From Humulus lupulus (Eukaryota > Streptophyta > Magnoliopsida > Rosales > Cannabaceae): DNA of 64,000 bases. The position numbers and the translations under genes were made by a program. Location: NCBI RefSeq assembly GCF_963169125.1, contig NC_084798.1, positions 168,793,980 through 168,857,979 on the forward strand, written 5' to 3'. Every line of letters starts with the position of its first letter. The first letter of the stretch is position 1. Shown piece by piece: positions 9,175 to 19,917 of the stretch. The notes beneath the pieces are model-generated. The model was not told the origin of the DNA. It searched no databases and was given only the letters and a program-made list of their open reading frames with translations.

Positions 9175-10823
9175 TGTAATGCCCTACTTCCTTAGAGCTG
9201 TTACTAAGTGGGTTTAAAAATGTGCATTTAACTAGCTAATTGAGATTTAAAGTCAAAAGTGTAATTAAATCATAAACAAAGTTATAAACTTTGAAAATAA
9301 TTCCATTTACTGAAAATCATAAAGTATTTGACTCTTGGGATCCCAAAATACAGCTTAGAAATATTTACAACATATGAGTACAAACCAAGTCGACTAGACG
9401 ACAAAATCTAGGTTTTAGTACAACCATCTCCCAAAATCCAACGGCAATGGCAGCCAGGTAGGCCAAACATGTACGCGCCGCTTCACGCTCTCCGTACTCC
9501 TGGTTGGTCGACTTTTCCCTTTCCCTTATCTGCACCACAGAGCACCCGTGAGCCGAAGCCCAGTAAAAAAACCCTCACATAACAAAAACATGTGCATAAC
9601 AAACACATAGCATACAAACAGGCCATCAATAGGCTAAACACATAAGGCCAAGCCATCCCAGGCGCTTTACCAGGCCCTGGGTTTGTGGTCCACACCGTGA
9701 GGATATCCCAGGTATCCTTTAGGGTCTCGCCCTGGCAACTCGCACTCCACGTGCTCAACGCTGCTCCTGGCCCCTTGCCGTACTCGGCCTTGCACTCAAC
9801 GTGCCCAACACCGTTCCAGGCCCTTTGCCATTCCCGGCCCCTGCCGACCCCGGCCTGCGTCGTTCCCGACTCTTGCCGAACACTTACACATTTGCATTCT
9901 TAACTTAATAAACATAGACTTAACATTAACAAACTCAAACAAAGGGATACGCCCTGCAATTCAAAGATATTGGGATCAGCCCTGCATACAAGCTCTATGG
10001 AAACATGGGTTTTCTTACCTGTGTCCTGAGCTCTCCGAGCACCAATATCCCGAGCACAGTCCTCTAACTTGAGCCTCGCCGAAACCCCTTCCTGAGTTTT
10101 GATTCAGAGTTGATCCCCTAAATTCCCAACTTTAATTCCTCAAGCTCCAAGCCCTGATTTACTGGTTAGAATCTCCCAAGCTCTGCCCCAATTCTAGTTC
10201 TTCACTGACTTCTTTCCCTTGCTTGTTTCCTTGAGTTTGTCTTAGAGAGTAAAGATGAGAGAGATTAGAAACTATCTTCAGCTGGGAAGGGAAAGTGCAT
10301 GTCGATTTCTAAGTCTCCAAAAGCTTCCTAGGCTTTGTTTTATTTAACTTAAGCTTTAAGGTTACCTCAAGGCTCGGGGTACCAAAAACATCCCCGAGGG
10401 CAAAATGGTAAATTTCTCCAATATCCCCTCCTAGACATTCTAACCTCAAATATATCTCCAAATATTTATTTCCATAATCCCATAACCTCATAATACATCT
10501 AATACCCAAAATACCCCTCGACTCGCCCTGAGTCGGATTCTCAACCCCGTTGTGAGTTTCTGGCTAACTGCTCTCTAGAACTGTCTCGGATCGTGCTACA
10601 CAGATATATACCACACACATATCATATTTATCACATTTATGCCCTCAGCTAGCTAAAATCACAGACATACCCCTAATATCCAAACAGGGCCCACATGCAT
10701 ATATAATTCAACTAAACATGCATCTCTATCACATATTCACATATTAACATATTAAATCATTTATTGCCCTCCAGGCACGCTAATCAAGGCCCTAAGCCCT
10801 ATTAGCAAATTTGGGTCGTTACA
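9175..10823 (-). repeat. Chromovirus LTR, left copy (solo-like)
   Basis: 1,649 bp from TGTAATGCCC to GGGTCGTTACA (minus-strand start TGTAACGACCC). It has the same length as the right copy at 15878-17526 and is close in sequence. It is flanked on both sides by CTTTG (9170-9174 and 10824-10828), as a solo LTR would be; the retroelement body does not abut it directly. Minus orientation is set by the PBS at 15863-15874. Confidence 0.85.
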
Positions 10824-11213
10824 CTTTGGGTATTGTGTTTATCTCTACAAATAGACGAAGTTATGGAGGTTTTTCTGCTATTGGTTATGCTGTCGCTACC
10901 GTGGGTTGTGGTGTTGGTGGTGCTGTGAGATGAGGTGACAGAGAGTATCGATATATATAGGGAAAATAGAATAGAGAAAAGGAAGTGGGTGGGCAAAATT
11001 ATGGTAGGGGTATTTTGGGTATAGTGTAAGCAATTGCCATCATTTTGAAATGATTGAAAGGCCTATCATATTTTTTTTTTAATTAGGAGCCCTTCTTAAG
11101 CATAGAAACTCAAATTTTCCAAATGTAAATACTATCATAGGCCTAAATAAGATCCTCTATCTTCATTATTTGTTCCTTCAAATTAATCTTGGTCCACTTT
11201 GACTTTTATCCAT
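10824..11213. repeat. Duplicated flank, left copy (MULE 5' flank)
   Basis: 390 bp nearly identical to 17527-17920, starting with TSD CTTTG and ending TTTTATCCAT. It is not retroelement sequence; read on the minus strand it resembles a promoter and 5' leader of the MULE. It ends at the junction with a truncated chromovirus pol at 11214. The small minus frame 10802-10996 recurs in both copies and looks like leader, not a gene. Confidence 0.8.
10951..10960 (-). promoter_or_regulatory. Possible MULE TATA box
   Basis: Minus strand reads CCCTATATATATCGATAC. The second copy (17653-17670) has extra TA units and TATAAATA on the plus strand. It is placed upstream of the MULE frames on the minus strand after ignoring the LTR insertion. 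Confidence 0.35.
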
Positions 11214-11567
11214 AGGACAAATCTTGAACCGGCTTCTCCTCATAGGACAAATCCTGATCGAGCTCCAGATTCTCATAACTTAAACGTGCGTCGAATTTGA
11301 CACATACTTCTGGAGCATGGACACATGGAAAACATCATGAACCCCTGATAAAGCTGGAGGCATCGCTAGTCTGTAAGCTACCTCTCCAACCCGTTCTAGA
11401 ATCTTGAAGGGGCCAACAAACCTAGGGCTCAGCTTGCCCCAAACACCAAACCGTTTCACTCCCCTCAAAGGTGAAACCCTAAGAAACACATGGTCACCAA
11501 CCTTAAATACCACACCCCTGCGTTTCAAGTCTGAGTAGCTCTTCTGACGACTCTGGGAGGCGAGCAT
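11214..11567 (-). pseudogene. Chromovirus integrase C-terminus, truncated chromodomain
   Basis: The minus frame carries SQKSYSDLKRRG, DHVFLRVSPLRGVKRFG, GKLSPRFVGPFKILERVG, AYRLAMPPALSGVHDVFHVS and MLQKY. After a frameshift near 11285 the expected SYENLELDQDLSYEEKPVQ continues, but the sequence ends after DLSYG at 11214 and runs into the duplicated flank. In Tekay-like elements this is where the chromodomain begins, so chromodomain, polypurine tract and adjoining 3' LTR are missing. CATAGGACAAATC occurs twice at the junction (11211-11223, 11241-11253). Confidence 0.85.
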
Positions 11568-11714
11568 TCACGCTCTAATCTTCTCAATCGCCTCATTGGT
11601 CCTCTGAACCATCTCTAGACCCAAATATATCCTCTCACCTGTCTCATCCCAATGGATAGGTGATCTACACTTCCTTCCATAAAGCATCTCGTACAGAGCC
11701 ACTCTGATGGTCGC

Positions 11715-12740
11715 CTAATAACTGTTGTTATACGAGAACTCGATCAAAGGGAGATACTTACTCCATGATCCCCCAAAATCTAGCACACAGGCTCGCAACA
11801 TGTCCTCCAATATCTTAATCGTCCTCTTAGACTGTCCATCTGTCTGAGGATGATAAGTGGTACCAAACCGTAACTGCGTGCCCATAGCCTTCTGCAGACT
11901 CTCCCAAAACTTGGAAGTGAAGGTGGGGTCCCTGTCGGACACTATCGACCTCGGAGCCCCATGAAGTCGAACAATCTCCTTCACATATAACTCAGCATAC
12001 TGTTCTATAGTATAAGTTATCCTAACAGGAAAAAAGTGGGTGGACTTGGTATATCTATCCACAATCACCCACACCGAGTCATGTTGTCCCACGGTTCTCG
12101 GCAAACCAACCACAAAGTCCATGGTAATATCTTCCCACTTCCATTCTGGGATCCCCAGAGGCTGCAGCAACCCCGCTGGCCTCTGATGCTCAGCCTTGAC
12201 CTGCTGACAAGTTAAGCACTTGGCCACATAATCCACCACATCCCTCTTCATGCCCAACCACCAATAAAAAACTCTCAAATCCTGGTACATCTTCATTGTA
12301 CCCGGGTGCAAAGAATAAGGAGTGGTATGCGATTCATCTAAGATCTCCCGCCGGATATCAGAATCCATCGGAATGCAGATCCGACCCTTGCACTTCAGTA
12401 ATCCCATCTCTAAAATAGAAAAGTCCTTAGTCACTCCGACTAAGACATTCTCTCTGTGTCCTCTCAAGTGAGAATCTCTCCCTTGCGCCTCCTTGATCCT
12501 CTCAAGGAGTGTAGACTGAAGAGTGATGTTGGCCAACTGACCAACCACCAACTCTATACCTGCTCTAGTCATCTCCTCTGCTAGCATATCAGATATCTGT
12601 CTAGAACTAAACAACTGTCCTGGGCCTTTCCGACTCAATGCATCAGCCACTACATTAGCCTTCCCAGGATGGTATAGGATATCACAATCATAATCCTTAA
12701 CCAACTCCAGCCACCGCCTTTGGTGCATATTCAGGTCCTT
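11715..12740 (-). pseudogene. Chromovirus integrase
   Basis: A 337-residue minus frame from 12728, covering the RNase H end ([18 protein letters not shown]), the zinc-finger HHCC region (two His near [16 protein letters not shown]) and the catalytic core. The first two acidic residues are present in [11 protein letters not shown] and VSDRDP. The third, normally Glu in GQSERT, is Lys (GQSKRT), so strand transfer should be dead. The frame stops at 11715, just after [10 protein letters not shown]; the C-terminal part is in the next segment downstream. Nuclear integration of cDNA is the family role. Closely related to the 59057 element. Confidence 0.9.
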
Positions 12741-13400
12741 CTAAGTAAAGAAATACTTCAGGCTCTTATGGTCGGTGTATATCTCGCACTTCTCACCATA
12801 GAGATAATGTCTCCAAATCTTAAGTGCGAACACCACCGCTGCCAACTCCAAATCATGCGTGGGATATCTCTGCTTGTACTCCTTTAACTATCTCGATGCA
12901 TAGGCTATCACTTTTCCAACTTGCATCAGCACACACCCCAAACCCTGTCTGGATGCATCACAATAAACCACAAACTTTTCATTATCTGTTGGCAAGCTTA
13001 ACAATGGCACGGTGATCAATCGCCGCTTCAACTCCTTGAAACTGTTCTCCCATCTGTCCGTCCAGACATACCTTGTCTTCTTCTTTGTCAGTTCCGTCAA
13101 AGGCGTAGCTATTCTGGAGAATCCCTCAATGAACCGCCGATAATACCCTGCTAAACCCAGAAAGCTTCTTACTTCAGGAACACTGCTCGGCCTAGGCCAA
13201 TCTTTTACTGCCTCAATCTTACTTGGGTCAACTAGAATCCCCTCCTTACTGACAATATGGCCCAGAAATGTAACTTGTGGTAACCAGAACTCATACTTAC
13301 TGAACTTAGCATATAACTTATGCTCCCTCAACCGCTGTAGAACTAGCCACAGATGCTACTCGTGCTCTGTCTCTAACTGAGAGTACACCAGGATGTCGTC
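12741..13400 (-). pseudogene. Chromovirus RT thumb and RNase H
   Basis: The minus frame 13331-12888 includes [54 protein letters not shown] and the RNase H start [17 protein letters not shown] (first catalytic Asp in CDAS). A stop at about 12888 interrupts RNase H; homology continues to 12741. It joins the RT palm upstream after a frameshift and the integrase frame downstream. Confidence 0.85.
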
Positions 13401-13977
13401 GATGAACACAATCACAAACTTATCCAAATAATCCTTGAAAACCCTATTCATCATGTCCAAATGACATAACCAGGAATTCATAATGTCCATACCTTGTTCA
13501 GAAAGCGGTCTTTGGTATGTCCTCCTCTTTAATCATTAATTGATTGTAACCTGATCGGAGATCTATCTTAAAAAACAATGTTCTTCCCTGCAACTGATCA
13601 AATAAATTGTCGATCCTAGGCAGTGGATACTTGTTCTTAATGGTTAACTTGTTCAACTCCCTGTAATCAATGCACATCCTAAGAGATCTATCTTTTTTCT
13701 TAACAAAAAACACTGGAGCACCCCATGGCGAGAAACTCGGTCTGATGAACCCCAAATCAAGTAACTCCTGCAACTGAATCTTCAACTCCTTCAATTCCAC
13801 TGGAGCCATTCTGTAAGATATCCTAGATATTGGCTCCACTCCTGGTACTAACTCTATAACAAAGTCAATCTCCTGCTGCGGCGGCAACCCTGGAAAATCT
13901 GTTGGAAACAAATCCGGAAACTCACACACCAATCTAGTCTCACCTGGTCCAACCGACCACCCTACAGGTATCCACAA
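13401..13977 (-). pseudogene. Chromovirus reverse transcriptase
   Basis: The minus frame 13977-13498 shows [26 protein letters not shown] text ([15 protein letters not shown]), [40 protein letters not shown] and [13 protein letters not shown] (motif A Asp kept). A stop follows EDIPKTAF. Beyond it, MSFG is joined directly to sequence that should lie 29 bases further on; comparison with 63508-63561 shows LTNAPAAFMD is deleted. FIDDILVYS is then readable out of frame. The enzyme cannot be functional. Confidence 0.9.
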
Positions 13978-14106
13978 CGCTCGCTAGGAATCCCATGCAA
14001 CCTTCCTACATCAGGTCTCTAGCCTTCAATGCTAAAATCATTGGTACTCGCGGTCCACTATCTGTCCCCACAAACACAAAGGGTACCTCCCCTTCCGGTT
14101 CAAAAG

Positions 14107-14370
14107 TCACCATCCTGCGCTTGCAGTCAATCGTCGCCCCATACTTCGTAACCAATCCATCCCTATAATCATATCAAAATCGTCCATCTCTAACTCAACC
14201 AAATCAACAGACAATTCCCTACAATCTATCTCTACTAGCAATGCTCTAATCCATTTCCTAGAGACTACCAGTTCTCCTGTTGGCAACAAAGTCTGAAATC
14301 CCCTACCATACACACCACTAGGTCTACAAAGCTAATCTATCACTCTAGCAGATACAAAGAACCAGCGTTA
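14107..14370 (-). pseudogene. Chromovirus aspartic protease fragment
   Basis: The minus frame 14313-14107 includes GFQTLLPTGELVVSRKWIRA, VDLVELEMDDFDMIIGMDWL. This is the C-terminal half of the retroviral-type protease, which cleaves gag-pol. The active-site DSGA(S/T) segment is not readable in frame upstream (14314-14370). The short spacing to gag and RT agrees with one gag-pol polyprotein. Confidence 0.75.
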
Positions 14371-14375
14371 GAGAT

Positions 14376-15604
14376 CTAACCTGTCACAACTGAGGGGCTA
14401 GCCTCCGCCTCAGTCTGTGTCAAAGTAAATACCCTGGCAGGAGTAAGAGTATCACTCTGCTTCAGCTCCTCTTTCTTGACTTGAGGGCAGTCCCTCTTCA
14501 GATGACTAGCACTTCCACAGACAAAGAAGGCCTTGATTCTGCACTCACCCTGGTGTCGTCTGCACCGCAGACACACTGGAAAGCTCCTCCAGTTGTCAAT
14601 TCCACCTTGTCAGCCAATAGAAGCACCCCGTGTCCTCGTATCTGAACTGGTAGGAACAAAAGAATCGAGGTCCTTCCTCTTCTGCTCACTAGAGCCACCA
14701 CCACGACTGGATCCAACAAAAGGAGGCACTGTCCTCCTGGCATTGCGCCTAACAACACTCTCTCTCCATATCTGATCTTCGGCCCTCTCAGCTGTTAGGG
14801 CCTTGTCCACTACCTGAGCATAAGTAGTAGTCTCTGGATCCAAAGTAATATTCACACCGCGAGCGATCGCAATATTCAACCCCCGCACAAACCTGTCCCT
14901 TCTTACCGCATCAGTCGGCACTAAATCTGGCGCAAACTTCGCCAATCTATCAAACTTCAAAGCATACTCTGTCACAGTCAATTGGTTCTGAGTCAGGTTG
15001 ATGAACTCGTCAACCTTCGCAGCTCGAACCGCCACACTGTAATACTTCTCATTAAATAAGTTTCTGAACTCATCCCAATTCATAGCTGCTACATCCCTTC
15101 TCTTAACTACCACGTCCCACCAAATGCGGGCATCCTCTCTAAACATGTAGCTAGCACAAGCTACCCTTTCATTTCCCTGAACCCTCATAAAATCCAGAAT
15201 TGAGGAAATCATATTAATCCACTGCTCTACCCGCAGTGGGTCTGGTCCACCCTCAAAGGTGGGAGGATGTTGTTTCCTGAACCTCTCATACAAAGGTTTC
15301 CACTTATTCTCCATAGAAGATTGAACTGGCACTGGCGCCACAACCTGCTGAACTGGCAACCTAGTGACATGAGGTGAGGCCTGTGGCCTCACCTGTTGAA
15401 GCTCTTCCTCTGTTCGCTACAGCCTTGCTTCCATCTCGGCAAACATCTCTTGCCAATTCTGTGGGGCAGGTGGAGGGTTCTGACCCTGGTTGTCATCCTC
15501 GACCCTACTGTCGCGGAATCTAGCTGATTGTAGAGCCATCTCAATAAATATGCCTGTAACCAACGACGCCGCTCATCAGGCATGATAACAACATCTAAAC
15601 CCAC
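14376..15604 (-). pseudogene. Chromovirus gag
   Basis: Minus frames cover the N-terminus (from about 15582, MPDERRRWLQAYLLRW), the capsid-like core in 15392-14610 (WKPLYERFRKQHPPTFEGG, QWINMISSILDFMRV, FNEKYYSVAVRAAKVDEF, TEYALKFDRLAKFAPDLV, DRFVRGLN) and a zinc knuckle near 14520. In the knuckle the first Cys is Phe (FFVCG instead of CFVCG), followed by HLKRDCP, so nucleic-acid binding is probably impaired. Frameshifts separate the pieces. It resembles Tekay/Del gag and the plus-strand copy at 61393-62500. Confidence 0.9.
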
Positions 15605-15862
15605 CTCCCAATCACATTAGCCATCCACAAACAGTAACTCATATAGCATACAGATAGCATATAACACACAACGGCCTATGCCCTGGCATCATGCATATGT
15701 TAACTCATTCATCATGCTCTATATGAAATAAGCAGGTAAACAGGGCATTCAAGCACATATTCAAGCATATTAGTCAATTATACCAACCAACCCTGAGTCG
15801 AGCTTGTCACTGACAGCGAGCGTACATGTTTGGTCAATCTCCAGAACCATAAACCTTGGCTC

Positions 15863-15874
15863 GCTCTGATACCA
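15863..15874 (-). other. PBS, initiator-Met type
   Basis: Minus strand reads TGGTATCAGAGC, the standard plant tRNA-iMet-type PBS, three bases from the LTR edge at 15878. It fixes the element as minus-strand, with the right LTR as 5' LTR. Confidence 0.9.
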
Positions 15875-15877
15875 AGT

Positions 15878-17526
15878 TGTAACGCCCTACTTCCTTAGAG
15901 CCATTACTAAGTGGGTTTAAAAATGTGCATTTAACTCGCTCATCGAGATTTAAAGTCAAAAGTGTAATTAAATCATAAACAGAGTTATAAACTTTGAAAA
16001 TAATTCCATTTACTGAAAATCATAAAGTATTTGACTCTTGGGATCCCAAAATACAGCTTAGAAATATTTACAACATATGAGTACAAACCAAGTCGACTAG
16101 ACGACAAAATTTAGGTTTTAGTACAACCATCTCCCAAAATCCACTGGCCGTGGCAGCCAGGCAGGCCAAACATGTACGCGTCGCTTCACGCTCTCCGTAC
16201 TCATGGTTGGTCGACTTTTCCCTTTCCCTTATCTGCACCACAGAGCACCCGTGAGCGGAATCCCATCAAGAAAACCCTCACATAACAAAAACATGTGCAT
16301 AACAAACACATAGCATACAAACAGGCCATCAATAGGCTAAACACATACGGCTAAGCCGTCCCAGGTGCTTTACCAGGCCCTAGGTTTGCAGTCAACACCG
16401 TGAGGATATCCCATGTATCCTTTAGGGTCTCACCCTGGCAACTCGCACTCCACATGCTCAACGTTGCTCCTGGCCCCTTGCCATACTCGGCCTTGCACTC
16501 AACGTGCCCAACGCCGTTCCCGGCCCTTTGCCGTTCCCGGCCCCTGCCGACCCCGTCTTGCGCTGTTCCCGGCTCTTGCCGAACACTTACACATTTGCAT
16601 TCTTAACTTATTAAAAATACATTTAACATTAACAAACTCAAACAAAGTGCTGCGCCCTGCAATTCAAACATATTGGGCTCAGCTCTGCATACATGCTCTA
16701 TAGGAACAGGGGTTTTCTTACTTGCGTCCCGAGCTCTCCAAGCACCGATATCCCGAGCACAGACCTCTAACTTGAGCCTCGCCGAAACCCCTTGCTGAGT
16801 TTTGATTCAGATTTGATCCCCTAAATTCCCAACTTCAATTCCTCAAGCTCCAAACCCTGATTTACTGGTTAGAATCTCCCAAGCTCTGCCCCAATTCTAG
16901 TTCTTCACTGACTTCTTTCCGTTGCTTGTTTCCTTGAGTTTGTCTTAGAGAGTAAAGATAAGAAAGATTAGAAACTATCTTCAGCTGGGAAGGGAAAGTG
17001 AATGTCGGTTTCTAAGTCTCCAAAAGCTTCCTAGGCTTTGTTTTATTTAACTTAAGCTTTAAGGTTACCTCAAGGCTCGGGGTACCAAAAACATCCCCGA
17101 GGGCAAAATGGTAAATTTCTCCAATATCCCCTCCTAGACATTCTAACCTCAACTATATCTCCAAATATTTATTTCCATAACCCGATAACCTCATAATACA
17201 TCTAATACCCAAAATACCCCTCGACTCGCCATTAGTCAGATTCTCAACCCCGTTGTGACTTTCTGGCTAACTGCTCTCTAGAACTGTCTCGGATCGTGCT
17301 ACAAAGATATATACCACACACGTATCATATTTATCACATTTATGCCCTCAGCGGGATAAAATCACAGACATACCCCTAATATCCAAACGGGATCCACATG
17401 CATATATAATTCAACTAAACATGCGTCTCTATCACATATTCACATATTAACATATTAAATCATTTATTGCCCTCCAGGCACGCTAATCAAGGCCCTAAGC
17501 CCTATTAGCAAATTTGGGTCGTTACA
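15878..17526 (-). repeat. Chromovirus 5' LTR (right copy)
   Basis: 1,649 bp from TGTAACGCCC to GTCGTTACA, adjoining the PBS on the left and CTTTG plus flank on the right (17527). It is closely similar to 9175-10823, with scattered substitutions (for example AGCCATTACT against AGCTGTTACT). Confidence 0.9.
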
Positions 17527-17920
17527 CTTTGGGTATTGTGTTTATCTCTACAAATAGATGAAGTTATGGAGGTTTTTCTGCTATTGGTTATGCCGTCGCT
17601 ACCGTGGGTTGTGGTGTTGGTGGTGCCGTGAGATGAGGTGACAGAGAGTATCGATATATATATAAATAGGGAAAATAGAATAGAGAAAAGGAAGTGGGTG
17701 GGCAAAATTATGGTAGGGGTATTTTGGGTATAGTGTAAGCAATTGGCATCATTTTGAAATGATTGAAAGTCCTATCATTTTTTTTTTAATTAGGAGCCCT
17801 TCTTATGCATAGAAACTCAAATTTTCCAAATGTAAATACTATCATAGGCCTAAATAAGATCCTCTATCTTCATTATTTGTTCCTTCAAAGCAATCTTGGT
17901 CCACTTTGACTTTTATCCAT
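17527..17920. repeat. Duplicated flank, right copy
   Basis: Nearly identical to 10824-11213 including the initial CTTTG. It continues past the left copy's break into TTTCATTTTC, so the right copy holds the original junction with downstream DNA and the left copy is the rearranged one. Confidence 0.8.
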
Positions 17921-18489
17921 TTTCATTTTCAATTAAACTAACTTCAATTATCTTAAACTAATATAAAGAATAATTAAACTTGGGTTTTAAAACACAACAC
18001 GTTATTAGACCCAATATGAATTTGGACTCAAAACAATTAATTCAATATAAATCATTTTTAATGGTCTTTATGAAAAACCCTAATAGATAACATGTTGCCA
18101 TTAGGGTTTAAAAAAACCCTAATTGTGGCGGCTAGGTGTGGAGAGGCAGGGGCACACCTACCCTGGGGTGGCCTGTGCAAGGAGGCTCGGTTGGGCAGCA
18201 GATGCTGTGCATAGAGGCTCAAGGAGTGATGCGTGTCATATGTCGTATCAAATTTAATTATATTTTATTTCTCAATTCTTCAAACTACTTCAATATAGTG
18301 GCAAACAAAGTTCGAATCCACAGAGACTATTAGTCAACTTATTATTCAAAATGTAAACAAGAATAAAAAAAAAATTGTTTCAAGATTAAATATGATTAAA
18401 GAAATCAATAAACAATGAACAATTGGTAATACAAATTGTTACAAACATATATATGACATAATAGTTACAAACATTTACACATAACACAT
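17921..18489. other. Unassigned AT-rich stretch
   Basis: No coding frame with recognisable motifs. There is a repeated AACCCTAAT-type segment (18075-18125) and a short GC-richer patch (18125-18235). GTTCGAATCCACAGAGAC at 18310 looks repeat-derived, but I cannot name the family. Confidence 0.4.
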
Positions 18490-19917
18490 GCCCTGCTCTA
18501 TAGGCACAGACGATTTTCTTACCTTGAGTCCCAATCAGATAGCGTATGGCAATTCCGAGCACGATCCCTATCCCTGAGCCCTAGCGGTATAACCTAGTCA
18601 CAAGCAATAACGGAAAATGATCAATCACTTAGACTATTCAAGATTTTCAAAGTATATTTCTAGCATTCGGGATCTCGAATTCTACTAAAGCGGTAGTAGA
18701 ATCTTTCCCCGAGCCTTTAGGTTTGAGTTCCTGAGCTTAAAAACCTTAATTGGCTAATAATCCCTATTTAAGCCGAGTGCCCCTCACAAGTGTCGCAACC
18801 CTCCACAAGTCAGAGAGCCAAACCCCACTTTTTCCTAGACACGTGTTGTGGTGCAACCCACCTAGCGTCGCGGAACTAAGGCGATTCAGTGAACCTCCTT
18901 AGGACACTGAGTTCACGCGGGCTGCGTCGCTCCAAGAACAACGCTGCGACACAACCCCACGAACTCAGAATTTTTAGCACTTTTCCTACGTTTTCCCCGA
19001 GCTAAAATCACCAGAATCCACACTAAACATAAACTAAAGCCAGAATTAAGCCTCTACTCCTCAATACTACACTCAAAGCAATACAACCACAAATTCAAAA
19101 TCTGAAATTCAGCATCTCACCATAACTCAATAGAAAAATCATAAAAGCTTCAAGAATTTACCTTACCTCAGCTGATTAGCTGCGACCTCAGCCTGTCGTG
19201 ACCCCAATCCTAGCTCCAATTCACAGTTCTAATTCCTCAGCTATCACCTCAAGAATTTAAGGAACCTTCACCACTTCAAGGGAAAAGAGGAAACCGAGAG
19301 AGAGAAAAAAAGGAAGGCTGAAAGTATTTGTTTTGACCTTGGTTCCCTTAGCTTCTACAGACTACTAGTGCCCAAGGCCAAGTCTATCCTTTTGAAAACA
19401 TTATTAAAATGCCCCTTGATCAAAGCCTATTCTTTAATGCCCCAAGGGAAAAATTGTCTTTGTACCCCATTTCCCGACATACCCAAATAATAACCAAATA
19501 ACTACCTGTTACCCAATAAATCCCGACTGCGCACTATGTTACTGAAATATCCCTAGGCTCACCCCGAGCCGGGTATTCGACCCCATTGTGATTATTCCGC
19601 CAATCTGCTCACTAGGATCACCTCAGACCACACATCTCAAATATATCCCCATAACACTGAGGTCTCACTCATAACACATACGTAATACAAATATTCCCTT
19701 AACAGGTCAAAAATTACAAATATGCCCCAATTTACAAAACGAACCCGCATGCATATTTAATACACATAAACATGCAGAACAATTCACATCACCATATAAA
19801 TCATATATACTGCATAATAACACCTATATTCCTTTAATTACACATATAAATCCAATTGTGCCCTCTCAGCACACTTACCAAGGCACTAAGCCTGATTAGC
19901 AACTTTGGGACGTTACA
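18490..19917 (-). repeat. Truncated chromovirus LTR
   Basis: The right end is the LTR terminus (CGTTACA, minus start TGTAACGTCCC). It has the block patterns of the other LTRs, including the stem-loop at 18679-18702. The opposite terminus (TGTAACGCCC on the plus strand) is absent; the match fades near 18490, so the 3' end of the LTR is lost. It abuts a polypurine tract and decayed pol at 19918. Confidence 0.75.
18679..18702 (-). other. Conserved LTR stem-loop (copy B)
   Basis: Arms ATTCTACTA (18679-18687) and TAGTAGAAT (18694-18702) are perfectly complementary around a 6-base loop. Relative to copy A, two C-G pairs have become T-A pairs on both arms. Confidence 0.65.

Noticed and set aside
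9175..17526. A simple full-length minus-strand chromovirus with two LTRs
   Set aside because: Non-element flank DNA with a TSD copy lies between the left LTR and pol, and the polypurine tract is missing; a rearrangement is required.
18310..18335. tRNA-like fragment around GTTCGAATCCAC
   Set aside because: The T-loop-like string is isolated; no acceptor stem, D-arm or anticodon arm can be placed.
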